A DNA stretch of 64,000 bases. Origin: Lepidodermella squamata. Its lineage: Eukaryota > Gastrotricha. Location of the stretch: the NCBI GenBank assembly GCA_047495785.1, contig JBLDXI010000081.1:1-64000 (forward strand). Reading direction: 5' to 3'. The position numbers were made by a program, and so were the translations under genes. The notes beneath the pieces are model-generated. The model was not told where the DNA came from and did not search any database. It worked only from the letters and a program-made list of their open reading frames with translations. Shown here in pieces: positions 32,950-44,503 of this stretch (its first letter is position 1; each line of letters starts with the position of its first letter).

Positions 32950-34716
32950 GTCCGTGAAGTGTACGACCAGTTGTGGAATGTTACAAGTAACACTGCCGAC
33001 GTGGCGCAGGTGCGGCAACTCGTTGCGGAGATCGACGAATCCACTGGAGGTAAATTCGACCCGAACTGGCGCAACCCCAGAAAGATTGACTGCAGCCATG
33101 GTTGGTATGTGACTAATGGCACCCTGCTGCATAGTGTTTTGTGCGCTGAGACGCAATCAGACCAACGCTCGCAAATTGCGCAGTTTCTTATCGATCGTGG
33201 AGCTGATGTAAATGAGAGGGAGGATGACCATGGCAGGACGGCATTGGTGTGGGCGGCTGCGAGTGGGCATATTGAAGCAGTTCGCCTGTTGTTGGATCGC
33301 AACGCGGCAATCGAGGCCAAGGATATCAATGGCTGGACGGCGTTGATGAATGCGGCTGGGAATGGGCATATCGAAGTAGCTCGACTGTTGCTGGATCGCA
33401 ACGCTGACATTAAGGCCAGGGGTGACTATGGCAGGACGGCGTTGATGAATGCGGCTGGGAATGGTCATATCGAAGTAGCTCGACTGTTGCTGGATCACAA
33501 CGCTGACATCGAGGCACAGACTATCAATGGCTGGACGGCGTTGATGAATGCGGCTGGGAGTGGGCATTTCGAAGTAGTTCGCCTGTTGCTGGATCGCAGC
33601 GCTGAAATTGAGGCCAGGAATGACTATGGAGTGACGGCGTTGATGAATGCGGCTGAGAATGGTCATATCGAAGTAGCTCGTCTATTACTGGATCGCAACG
33701 CTGCCATCGAGGCACAGACTATCAATGGCTGGACGGCGTTGATGAATGCGGCTGGGAGTGGGCATTTCGAAGTAGTTCGCCTGTTGCTGGATCGCAGCGC
33801 TGACATTGAGGCCAGGAATGACTATGGAGTGACGGCGTTGATGAATGCGGCTGAGAATGGTCATATCGAAGTAGCTCGTCTATTACTGGATCGCAACGCT
33901 GCCATCGAGGCCAAGTCCAACATTGGCTGGACGGCGTTGATGTTTGCAGCTGTGTATGGGCAAGTCGAAGTAGTTCGCCTGTTGTTGGATCGCAACGCGG
34001 CAATCGAGGCCAAGGATATCGATGGCTGGACGGTGCTGAATAATGCGGCTAGGTATGAGCATATTGAAGTAGTTCGCCTGTTGCTGGATCGCAACGCTGC
34101 CATCGACGCGAAGAATAATGATGGCTGGACTGCGTTGATGTATGCGGCTAGGGAAGGGCGAGTCGAAATAGCTCGGCTGTTACTGGATCGCAACGCTGCC
34201 ATCGAGGCCAAGTCCAACATTGGATGGACGGCGTTGATGTTTGCGGTAGAGAGTGGGCATGTCGAAGTAGCTCGACTGTTGTTGGATCGCAACGCTACCA
34301 CCGAGGCCAAGTCCAACGATGGCTGGACGGCGCTGAATAATGGGGCTAGGTATGGGCATATTGAAGCAATTCGCCTGTTGCTGGATCGCAACGCTGCCAT
34401 CGAGGCCAAGGAATACAATGGCACGACTGCGTTGATGAATGCGGCTGGGAATGGGCATATTGAAGTCGTTCGCCTGTTGCTGGATCGCAACGCTGCCATC
34501 GAAGCGAAAAATAAGGAAGGTTGGACTGCGTTGATGTATGCGGCTAGGTATGGGGACGTCGAATTAGCTGGGCTGTTGCTCGATAGAGGTGCAAATGAGG
34601 ATGCTAGAAATGTATCTGGCAAGACAGGTCTCGATATCGCGATTTGCAACAACAGAACCGATGTGGCCGATTTGCTGAGATCGCGAGGAGCACGTCGAAC
34701 GGAGTCATCGTGTTGA
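32950..34716 (+). CDS. 15-repeat ankyrin exon, probable C-terminal part of the trypsin-sushi gene
   Basis: An open exon after acceptor TATATTTAG. It starts VREVYDQLWNV in phase 0 and has no usable Met for over 100 codons, so it must be spliced from upstream. An N-domain (VRQLVAEIDESTGGKFDPNW, two Cys) precedes 15 ankyrin repeats of 33 residues (LLLDRNAAIEAK..GWTALMNAA) and a short tail TESSC. The nearest upstream donor in phase 0 is the sushi-3 exon end at 31880, and I see no AATAAA between them. Repeats 4-5 and 6-7 are a near-identical 198-bp tandem duplication (33508-33705 and 33706-33903). Ankyrin repeats bind proteins and are normally cytosolic; a secreted context would be unusual. Confidence 0.8.
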   Translation, partial: VREVYDQLWNVTSNTADVAQVRQLVAEIDESTGGKFDPNWRNPRKIDCSHGWYVTNGTLLHSVLCAETQSDQRSQIAQFLIDRGADVNEREDDHGRTALVWAAASGHIEAVRLLLDRNAAIEAKDINGWTALMNAAGNGHIEVARLLLDRNADIKARGDYGRTALMNAAGNGHIEVARLLLDHNADIEAQTINGWTALMNAAGSGHFEVVRLLLDRSAEIEARNDYGVTALMNAAENGHIEVARLLLDRNAAIEAQTINGWTALMNAAGSGHFEVVRLLLDRSADIEARNDYGVTALMNAAENGHIEVARLLLDRNAAIEAKSNIGWTALMFAAVYGQVEVVRLLLDRNAAIEAKDIDGWTVLNNAARYEHIEVVRLLLDRNAAIDAKNNDGWTALMYAAREGRVEIARLLLDRNAAIEAKSNIGWTALMFAVESGHVEVARLLLDRNATTEAKSNDGWTALNNGARYGHIEAIRLLLDRNAAIEAKEYNGTTALMNAAGNGHIEVVRLLLDRNAAIEAKNKEGWTALMYAARYGDVELAGLLLDRGANEDARNVSGKTGLDIAICNNRTDVADLLRSRGARRTESSC

Positions 34717-36219
34717 ACTAAGTGAATCAGTGATCACGCAGATTAATCACATTTCTATTCCGGAATGTTTACCAAGTTGGAAATGTAACTTTTTGTCGGC
34801 TTTTTCTGTTAATCAGCCTCTATGTCGTTCTAACATGCTGTTTTTCTGAAATAGAGGTTGCCGAGTTTCTATATATATCAGAATCATATTAGAGAAAAAA
34901 ATGACCAGAGAGTAATCACACACGCTAAAATTTCGGAATTTGCATTTTTTTCAAAGTTGAATTTCTCAAAACGGATATCTCTGTTTTCACCAAATTTTGC
35001 ATTATAGAACGCGAGCTGCTCTTTCACATGGTACCGTCAGATGGGGTGACTTTAGCTGGCGTGCCAAAATGGGGCGACTTTAGCATACCAAAAATCGACG
35101 ATGTTAAGGTAAATACCCCATGAGTGGGATACCGTTGGATAGCCTTGCGGAAATGAAGTCTGAAAATGGCATACGATTTCCATTTTGACCAGACGGCTTC
35201 AAGTGAGCAATCACCAAAGTTTCAATAAAAATATGAATTTTTGAAATTTTTTCAAAACTTCACCTGCTATTATATTGGTGGCTTCTAGGTGGCTTCTATT
35301 GATTTTCATTGTACACAGCCAGGTTGACCTTTCTTTGGGCTATCCAACGGTACCTCAGTCATGGGGTATTTACCTTACCATCGTCCATTTTTGTACCATC
35401 GTTCGAAATTTATGAGGGATGCTTTCTTGTTGCTTCAAATGAAAAATGAAAAATAAACCTATAAATTGTTTCATCGTATCGCTTCAATGCATAGCTGGGA
35501 GGTCTGTAACCTGCGACATATGTCAATCGTAAGCTCTATTTTCTATTTCACGCGCCAGTGCGCAGCTGTTAGCTGTTTTACGTTCAGTAAACATCATGCA
35601 AATGCTGTTTGGAAACTGAGAAAAAGTGGTGGAAAAACGGCGGAAATACGGTGGAAATACTCGAATCTACCAAACCGGTAAAAACCGCATGATAAAAACT
35701 GCAGTTTTAACGGTATACCGCCACACTGGTTTTGTGGGCACTGCGCGATTTAAAATCAAGGAAACTTCCAGAATAATGTTTCTTATAGAGCCGCTTGAGC
35801 TCATGGCGACCCTGACCGGATTGGTGGTTTCAATAATCTCCGTTGTCTAGCCTTTGGATTAGGTACTTCGTGATCGACTGAATAATTTTGCGATCTAATA
35901 TACTGATTGCTGATCTGGTAGCTTTTCTTATAGCTTCGCCGCGCTTTCGGGTCAACGGTCAGCACTTCATCATTCCGGAAATTCATTCCCCTAGAATTTT
36001 CAGATTTTCCATGAACTTCGCTAGAAACATTTTTATTTTATCAAAGTAGCTTGCGAGAAACGGATGAGCATTCTTCCATTCGATAAAAGTTAAGTCTGAT
36101 ATCATGAAACGTATTACGAAATCAAACTATTAACATTGAGAAATTGATAACACTGAAAGTCGATATTTCAAGGCTGATTGAAAATTAAAACTATTTCAAT
36201 CAGTTGCAGACAACAATTC
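34717..36219. other. gene-free stretch with one MITE
   Basis: The 3' side of the ankyrin exon and of astacin copy 2. Near 36090-36160 the sequence is shared with the 3' flank of astacin copy 1 (22430-22500), showing that the duplication included 3' sequence. Nothing coding is seen. Confidence 0.5.
35097..35389. mobile_element. fold-back MITE with GGTAAATACCCCATGA ends
   Basis: TAAGGTAAATACCCCATGAG and TACCGTTGGATAGCC near 35105-35146 recur inverted at 35337-35385. It is non-coding. Confidence 0.7.
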
Positions 36220-39200
36220 TCAGGATTCATCGTCTTCTTCATTGTTAGCTTCGTCAGATTGTATTAGAATTCTCTCGCCGTTCGAGGGCTTGACAAAATC
36301 ATGTTCAGCCGATTCAGCTTTCAGATACTCGCAAAGCACTGTTTTGGCCATGTCGCAGGAATCGGCCGAGAAAACGCCTTGTGGTTCTAAAGCTCCACCT
36401 ACAAGATACAAAAACATTCAAATCAAAGCTAAAGAGAAGAAGTTCAAGCAATTACATTCACGATCAGCCTCTTGTTGCGGAGCTTTTTCTTCCGAAACAG
36501 CTACCCCGCCAAACCAATTCCATCGCCCGACGTCGAGATTTCGAGCTCCAAGCCACGCGCCTCGACTATCAGATTCATCGGCGAAATTCAGCAAAATCTT
36601 CTCGATTTTCGCGAGTTCAGCAGCAGAAGATGCGATCGCAAGGAAACCACCCTTTCCTCGGCAAAATTCCGCTGCATCCTGCCATGCCATTTTCTCAGCA
36701 ACATAATCATAATAGGTCACCTAAAGAATTCGAAATTTCATTAAAATTCCCTGAACTTTGAAAGCTAACCTTAGGTGATCGGTAGAACCGGCAGATAACG
36801 GGCTTCTTCTCAGCGCATTCGTCAGCTTTGAAAACAGCCTTTCCATCTTCAACACGGTAACTCAGGCACCAATTGGCTGCCTCAGATTCAATTTCAGCAT
36901 CAAAAGTTGACCCATCGACCCAGAAAGCTTGATTCTTTGGCTGGAACCGCAATCCAATCCAAGCTGGTGATCCATCGAGAGTTGAAACAGCTTTATCCAA
37001 ATCGTTTTCGTCATTCAAAACAGCTGGGTATCCACCTTCTTTCCGGCAAGTTTCAAAGGCGTCACTTGCAGTTGATTCTTTAGCGATGAAAAAGTGTTTC
37101 ACCATACGATCGTTGACTTCAGATCGAGAGGTTGAGCCGCAGACCGGAATTTTCGAGCAATATTCGAATTTGCTAGTATCAGAGGCGAGGATGCACATCG
37201 GAGCTTTGACGTCGCTGTACGGCATTCGACACCCGTTGCCCTTCATTGTACCCTGGGGGAAGTTGTCTGGATGCAGGCCGTGGCGGTTCAACTCCTCCCA
37301 ATTGGCACACTGCTTGCCCGAGTCTGTCGTCGAAAGTGGTCCCTCGTAATCATAGCCGGTATTCGTTATTCTACAACCGCTTTTCGCTAGGTCTGACGCC
37401 CGCTCACCTGCGGCAGTTGCGTAGATGTGGAGATTGAATCCAATATTGCTTGAGTCGCCCTTCTCGAACGTCTGGAAGATCACCATCGCCCAATTTCGGT
37501 CAGTCCAAGCGACGCGGCCGGCTGAAACTCCAACTCGGCAAAATCTTAGAAAAAATAATGCATGCGGGTCTAAAATGGGAGAAAGACTCACTTTGGCCCA
37601 CTTTTCGTAGGGTCTGCGTCGGTTTTAATTTCGACATAGTCTTCACAAATGCCTGAATAATTTAGCAAAATCTAATATGCGATTCGAATGTCGAAATTCA
37701 ATCTTTACCATTAAAATATTTCGAGTGCTTAACTTCCGGCCTTTTTTCGAACCCAAACAGCAATCCGCTCCCTTCAGGCTAGTTACAAAAGAGAAAGCAA
37801 TATTACTATTTCGCACATAATTCAACGAACCGCTCTGATCAGCCAAACACATCGCATATTGGCCTTGTATGGTCGAGGGTGGTCGGGGGAGGTTAGGGAG
37901 ACAATCGCGCCAGCTTTGATTTCAGCAAGGCCGCCACAGGAGGTTGACTCTAGAGCTGAGCAATCATCGCCGCCGTAGCCATCAGGGCACAAGCATTTCT
38001 TGCAGTTGTTCGGATCTTGGTAGCCACCGTTTTGACACTTCACCTCAGTAGATCCACAGCTCATCTCTGGAAAAGGAGGAAATTGAGTTCCGATCTACGG
38101 GTCGAAGAAATGAAACTCACGCATGCAGTTGTAGTGGAAATTGACCCGTTTTGCATCATTGAACGCAATGAAGTCGCGCTGGCCCATCGAGGCCAAATAA
38201 CGCCGATCATGAGGAATCATAGTGCGGCGTTTGCGATCTTGCGAGAACGAATCTGAGGTGTAATGCATGACGGACGCAAAATCATAGGGCGTTCCGTAAT
38301 TTTTGTCCGTATGAGCCTTCAACGGGTAGAAATTATGATGCATTTTCCTAGAAGGAAAAAAATAAAATAAAATAATAAAGAAATTATAGAAAAAAGTTAT
38401 GCCCACTTCTCGACAGCGTCGAGGAAAACTCGAATGTGAGACTCGCCATCGAAACGATTCTGTTCGTGTTCCTACAAAAAGGGGATAGAAATAAAGGAAT
38501 CTTGAAACTTGAATAACTTACCATTCCAAGAGCGTGACCGATTTCGTGAGCTGCAATGGCAACCTGTGTTGAATTTGTAATAGATAGGGCATCAATAGAG
38601 CAATGGCACAAGGGCAAACCAGTTCACAGCCTTTGCCAATCGAAACAGGCTGGATTTTGCTTTCACGGGCCATTCCAAGAATCGAGTAGCACCTTTTACA
38701 GAAAACAATATAATCGCTTCCTTCATATTGAGAAAATCTTACCCGTCCCCACTAATGAAATGGATTCCGTTACCATGCGTTGGATTAGATACCTCTCGAA
38801 ATCGAACACAAGTCATTTTCTCCCATTGTTTTGCTGCCCGGCGAATGACGTCAGCAACATCTCGAGCTGTTACACATAAAATTATTTGCAGATTTCTAGA
38901 AACCTGACCATCTTACTGATAGCTCTGTCGAAAGAGAAGCTTATCGGGAAATTCCACTTTAAAATCCCAGCGTTGATTCCACGGATCGATTCGTCGTCAG
39001 TCTCAAGTCCCAATTCTTTCTTCAACTCGTGTAGAATTATGCGGGCTTGATCGGGCGAATGGCGGACCTCGCATGCAGGTGCCGCTGGAAATTCACTGGT
39101 CCGCTGGTCGTCATCCTCTTCGTCGGGATTTGGCGGCAGCAATCTAACGGCTTCGTCCTCGGCATCGTTTTCCGATTCTTGTTCGTGATTCGATTCATCC

Positions 39201-40994
39201 TGTTTCCAAAAACAGAGGCAGAATTAAGCGATGTACGAAGAAAAGGGAAATGGGGATATGGGGGTAGAAAGCCATAGAGGGAACATTTAATCAAAAAATG
39301 GTGTCGGTTTACTCATTCACGGCATTTTCCTAGGTTTATACGCCTTAGCTCCAGGATTTCACTTTATGCAGTCATTTGAATTGAAAAATCGAACTAAGAC
39401 CAAAACCGATCCTAAATTTAACTCTGAGCCCCAACCAAACTATAACCCTAACCCTAACCTGAAGGGGCAACAAAATCGACATATACCTAACCCTAATTTT
39501 AAGCCTGAACCCTAACCAAACCCCAACCAACCAATAAACTCCCAACTATAACCTGTTCAATTTTCAACTTAATTTCCTTCAACCTGCATCCCCTAGCTCA
39601 TTGGTTTACTGAAAACACAATTATATGGAAAAATATGTATAAAGGGTTACAATTCTTTACATACATTATGAAAGGTCAAAATAAACGTTTAAACCGTTTG
39701 AAAAATTGAATTTTTGAAATTTTTGATAAATTTTTCAATTCCAAGTTAATTTCTTTCTAAATTTGATGAAAGGAAGCTGCTACCTAATTCTAACAAGAAA
39801 TCTGAGATTTTGAACTTTATTCCTCTTGTGATTTCCATAGACAACTATATACAGATCGGAAAGTAAAGATCGTCCTATTGTAAATAAATAATAAATGCAC
39901 GTCAAAACGTGAAAAAGTGGGCACGCGATCTTCATTTTCATTCAATTATCGCCCTATCCGCCCATTGTATTTTTTTCATTATAAATTATTTTATAAAATT
40001 CCTAGAGAAAAAGTTTAATTTCTTCTAAAAATAGCTTTGGCTTTGCTACTTTTTCCATGCAAGTTAAGCTTTTATTTAGCTATCTTTAGCTCGCTCAGAG
40101 TATTATCACGCATACATGAAAATTTCGCAAAAAAATTCTGATTTGCTCAAGTTTTATATCGTTGGATAGAACAAAAATCAAATAAGATCATGGTATTTTT
40201 CTCGAAATTTTTCGGCGTAAAATAAAAAAAGTTTTACCGCCCTGAAAACTCTTAAAATGGCGATTCTACGTAAAAGTGACCAACTTTGAGACGGGGCTCA
40301 TTCGATAGAGGAGCGCTTCTAGTATTCCGTAAAATTTGTTTTGAATTTTTAGGAAATGAAATTTTTTCTGTAAGAATTTCAGAATAAACAATTAAAAATG
40401 TAAAAATTAGAACGGGCGGAGCAATGAGTGAATGAAAATGAAGGTCGCGTGCCCACGTTTTGGTCTGAATGTATTTACTATAGGACGATCTAAATACTTT
40501 CCGATCTGTATAGAGTTGTCTATGGTGATTTCGAATTTAGACTAACTGACCCGCTCCAAACAACAAAGTTGCTTCTTACCTGCTCTGACATCACTTTTCG
40601 ACGTTGTTCCATCAGCTGGGCTATTTCTTCGTAGATAGCGGCTGTTTCAGTATCGTCATGAATCATTGCGTCTTCATCAACATCGGCAGTTGGCGCAGAG
40701 CTTTCGCTTCCATCTGTATCTTCGAGGTCTTCGTTGTATGGCTCCTCTCTAGCGTGGCGTCCAATCGATGACCTGTCCTAAAAAATGGACAAACAAATTA
40801 GACGTAGATTCTTAAATAGAGCTAATAACTAAATCAGCTACAGAACAAAAATGGAACAAAAATAGAACTGAAAATAAATTTACCTGCGTTATGTAGCTGT
40901 CATTTAATGAATTATAATCACGACTGCCCAGTGCTGTTGAAACGCAGCCAGGAAAACACTGCGTAAGAATGAGTAAAATTGGTAAAACAATCAT
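36220..40994 (-). CDS. astacin metalloprotease with EGF, CUB, kringle and two C-type lectin domains, copy 2 (intact)
   Basis: Exons: 40884-40994, 40580-40777, 38917-39199, 38743-38866, 38620-38692, 38522-38563, 38407-38471, 38121-38347, 37831-38066, 37709-37778, 37592-37652, 36770-37544, 36456-36720 and 36220-36398. The lengths sum to 2,709 nt, an open frame of 902 aa. Order: signal peptide, acidic propeptide, astacin (zinc motif split after HEIGHALGM, then EHEQNRFD; Met-turn SVMHY), EGF, CUB, kringle (YDYEGPLSTTDSG, NGCRMPYSDVKAPMC), CTLD1 and CTLD2 (WQDAAEFCRGKGGFLA). The acidic C-terminus reads NEEDDES. Astacins are secreted zinc endopeptidases; the added modules would target it to proteins or glycans. 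Exon lengths match copy 1 in 11 of 14 exons. Confidence 0.85.
39840..40529. mobile_element. 690-bp fold-back element in intron 2 of astacin copy 2
   Basis: Inverted ends of about 95 bp: GACAACTATATACAGATCGG at the left and its complement near 40529, with AAACGTGGGCACGCG-type sub-ends. A short relic of the same end is at 46590-46625, beside astacin copy 3. Confidence 0.8.
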
Positions 40995-41435
40995 GATCAG
41001 TAGCCTGAAATTAAGGTGACTGAAAGCAGAACGCAATAAAATTTCAAGTTAGTTCGAGCCCGCGAACATCTGTCAAGCTGTTACTAGCTAGCCTTATGGC
41101 TTCGTAATTAATTTGAGCACGAGTTGAGCAAACAGGGTCGAACAAATGGTGCGTGACATGTAATTAAAGTTTGAAATTTTTATCAAGGTTAAAATGTCTT
41201 TCTCGTGAACTGGTTCGCCCAACTCACTCAGCAGCAACAAAAGGAACATTGTCTGAGCTCAGACAATACTGTTACCGAAGGGAAACTCACAAAGTGGAAC
41301 ACTCAAAGAGTTGCAAGAGGCCACTCATCGGCTTTTATTGATAGATTTTTTTTTAAAAATCGACTGCACTAATCTTGCTAGAAAATTTTGTATTATAAAG
41401 TCAATGCGATTCTACCGGAAACGGATTGAATACCG

Positions 41436-42788
41436 TTATTGGATCATCAGTATGAGCACAACAACATCGGTTAAAACAGTGATGATTAGAATGACTGTAA
41501 ACACGATGCAATCAATAAAGCGAATGAGGGTCATATTCATTAAATTAACTTGAATGCGTAGAAACCGCTTCCTACCCGCCAGATCGCTAGAAATAAGGCA
41601 ATAGATGGCGCAGAGCACTGCAATAGCCATTTGACCAGCTAAGAATACCAGAATATAAGGAATTTCAGCTGATTTTGGTATCGAGTCGCTGATGCTTGAT
41701 TGCGAAACTGCCGAGGCCAGCACGACAGTTATGCAAAATGTCGGCCGATCTGGGTGTTCAGGTGGCATGAAACCAGCGGCGATCAGAACCAGTTGCAGGC
41801 AGATATTTGGGAAAAATATTGTCAGCAAATGAAACCCGTAACGGCGTTCGAAGTCGAAGTTAAATCGTAATGATGAATAATTCGTTCGCCCATTATCGCC
41901 TTCATCCAAAATATATTCGGCATTATAAGATATCAAACGCCACATCTCGCTCGGGTTAATGAACTCGAAGTTCTCTATTTTGATGCCATCGTTCTGGAAA
42001 AGGTATTTTGTTAGCCGTGAGTTGAAGAACGATTCGATCCTCATGCCACAAGATTGCTTGTCGAATGGGAAGTTCAAAAAGCTGCGAAAAACGAATTGTC
42101 AATCACAGTAGCTCAAGAGGTAAAAAGTCACAACAAAGCTTCTCACTACTTTGCTCAATCGCAACTCTTATTTTGCGTAGTATTGACATACTTTAGGCTG
42201 CAGAGTGACGTGAAAGCGCCTTGCAGGTACATTGTTACTTTGCCATCGTTGTAATATACAACTGTAGCTCTCTTGCTCAAGCTTGAAGGGAAATGCATTG
42301 ATAAATTGGGGAAATACAAAGTTTAGCTAGCAAACCTTTCAATTGTCGACATTTCGAACGCATTAATATGAGTGAAGACAGGGGTCCACGTCTCTGAACC
42401 TTTCAACTCGATGGCTCTTATATGAGAATAATTTGAAATATGCTGCCAGATCGCGCATGGGTGCTTCCAGCTGATAGCAAGCTCGCCGTAAAACGAGAAC
42501 CTAGGGACATTCCAGGTAAATTGAAGGTAGAAATATAGGAAAGAACAATTGTTACGATTGCTCGTCTTCGTTTATCCCTCGAAAATAAAATGGTTCAACC
42601 GATACATAAATGAGCATAGTTTCGGTGAAGTTAGCAACAGGTCGAATCCGTTGATCGAGGCGACATCTGGAAATCAGAAAGTCTCTCAGCTCAAGCGCAT
42701 CCGGGTTGAACAACGGAATCTCCTCCTCAAGATTCCCAGCGTTCGAATACGCTGTAAGAATTATCAATAGTATGAGTTGCTTATACAT
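41436..42788 (-). CDS. Cys-loop ligand-gated ion channel subunit, copy A
   Basis: Exons 42556-42788, 42336-42500, 42192-42281 and 41436-42081, giving 377 aa. A signal peptide (MYKQLILLIILTAYSNAG) leads into a ligand-binding domain (GSETWTPVFTHINAF). The Cys-loop is built across the last intron and ends LNFPFDKQSC. Four membrane segments follow: M1 LLTIFFPNICLQLVLIAAGF, M2 RPTFCITVVLASAVSQSS, M3 IPYILVFLAGQMAIAVLCAI and M4 FTVILIITVLTDVVVLILM. There is no vicinal Cys pair in loop C, and the M3-M4 loop is only about 30 residues. Asp at -1', Leu9' and Asp20' suggest a cation pore; 16'-17' are Ser-Ser instead of hydrophobic. Partner subunits and ligand are unknown. Confidence 0.82.
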
Positions 42789-43339
42789 TACGCAGAAGAG
42801 GTAAATTGTCGCGAGATGGGAAATATGTCCTACTTTTAAAAAATAGTTGAAAGTCGGCTTGTCTATCTAGTGATCGGTACCGAGTAAATACACAACCCAG
42901 ATCTATATGTTGTCAAATATCCGGATTTGAAAAAAATACGTGTGCACGAAAGCTCACGTCACTCTGTTTGTTGTTTACTCAGCGGATAAAATGAACATCG
43001 CTTCGGATTATAACGCGATGATTACTCATTGAACTACCTGCAGCGATTTTGAGAGAATCCGTCAGCTAAGCAATGAACCAAGTGACAATAACATACAGAA
43101 CGATGTGATCAATCTGTTCCGATCACGATCTGTGATCATGACTTTTGTGCTGCTTCAATTGTTTGAGATGGGAAAGTTTACCCTGGCGTGGCGAGTGGCG
43201 AGCTGTTCGAAGACGTATATAAGTACCGGAATATTATAAAGGTTCACTATTTTTGAACGGTCCTAAGTTATTTCAAATGCCTTGCAACCCTTTTCTTCTA
43301 GACAGGTCCTCATTTACATTCCACTTTATACGGTAATTT

Positions 43340-43795
43340 CAGACCTTGCACAAACATCCAGTTTCTCTTCATTTCACAGGAATCCACGTCTGCGAACCTT
43401 TTAAATCGATGATTCTTATGTGTGAATAGTTTGAAATGTGCTGCCACATCGCGCATGGATGCTTCCACATGAGAGCAAGCTCGCCGTGAAACGAGAACCT
43501 TAGAACACATGTAATTATAGATTCATGGCAGAAATAGGAGCAATTATTACGATTGCTCGTCTTCGTTTATCCCTCGGAAATAAAAGGGCAATTCCGATGT
43601 ATAAATGAGTGCATTTTCGCTGAAATTTTCGAATGTGTTGTCAGTTGTCTCTCAACTCACGAGCTTCCGGTTTGAACAGCGGAATCTCTTCGTGCGGATT
43701 CCCAGCTTTCGAATAAGCTGTAAGGATCATCAAGCAAGATATGTAAGCTGTAAGCTGTAAGCTCATCAAGCTGTAAGCAAGATATGAGTTGCTGA
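43340..43795 (-). pseudogene. Cys-loop channel copy B, exons 1-2 only
   Basis: Exon 1 starts near 43795 (MSQQLIS..) but its signal region is expanded by repeats of GTAAGCTGTAAGCT, and part of the ligand-domain start is deleted. Exon 2 (43378-43500) is altered and the rest of the gene is absent. At 43342-43378 the sequence switches to a match with intron 1/exon 2 of the trypsin gene at 61313-61350 (GACCTTGCACAAACATCC). Confidence 0.75.
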
Positions 43796-44110
43796 GACAT
43801 TACATAGAACAAGCCACCTCTCCTTGGAAGCGAAATAAGCCTGAATTTTGTTATTGGGGAAATTAACTGACGCCGTAATAGCTATCTAGTGATCGGTACC
43901 AAGTAAATACACAAGCCAGATCCATGCCCTGTCAAATATCAGGAAACACGTGCAGGAAATACATTCGCAGTTCTGTTAAATGAATTGCATTTGATGACGC
44001 TAAAGCTAACATCACTACGGAATTTCTGGTTTGCTGAAATGGGATTCGATGTTCACACAGCGGCCGAATTGAATTTCGCTTCGGATTATAACGCGATGAG
44101 GAACTATTTT

Positions 44111-44135
44111 GAGAGAGAGAGAGAGAGAGAGAGAG
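44111..44135. repeat. (GA)n microsatellite
   Basis: About 12 GA units. A (CT)n tract occurs at the equivalent place upstream of channel copy C (about 51361-51376). Confidence 0.9.
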
Positions 44136-44503
44136 TCAGTTCCTTGCGTTAACTAATCAACGAAACGATGGGACAGAGCACTACTAGGTGAAGGACACTC
44201 TAAAGGCAATAAGCCGAGAGTGGCAAAGTCGGGCAGCCCGAGTTTAACCACCAGCGTCTAAATATCCAGATTTTCTGCCTGCTAATTTTGTTATCATGTA
44301 ATTTCAGCAGTTTCTTATTCAAATGACTTAGTAGATGCTCACGTAGCCTTAACGTAGTGCCTTTTGTTTTTGCTATGAATCCAACATCTCTCAACAAAAG
44401 AAAAGATGATATAGCGTAGTTTTATGAGAACAACGAAAACATGACACAGGCAGCTTCATCAGCAAGCTATAAATTACAGTTAAGCCACTTAATGTAGCAA
44501 AAA

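Larger units (their letters stand above)
42789..44503. other. intergenic region with channel pseudogene and GA repeat
   Basis: Contains the broken channel copy at 43340-43795 and a (GA)n tract at 44111-44135. The promoter-side sequence (CACAACCCAGATC, GTGATCGGTACCGAGTAAAT) recurs upstream of each channel copy at about 42870, 43890, 51140 and 58490, so each duplication carried its 5' flank. Confidence 0.6.

Noticed and set aside
33157-34652. Long minus-strand ORFs opposite the ankyrin array
   Set aside because: Repetitive shadows of the 99-bp ankyrin repeat read in antisense.
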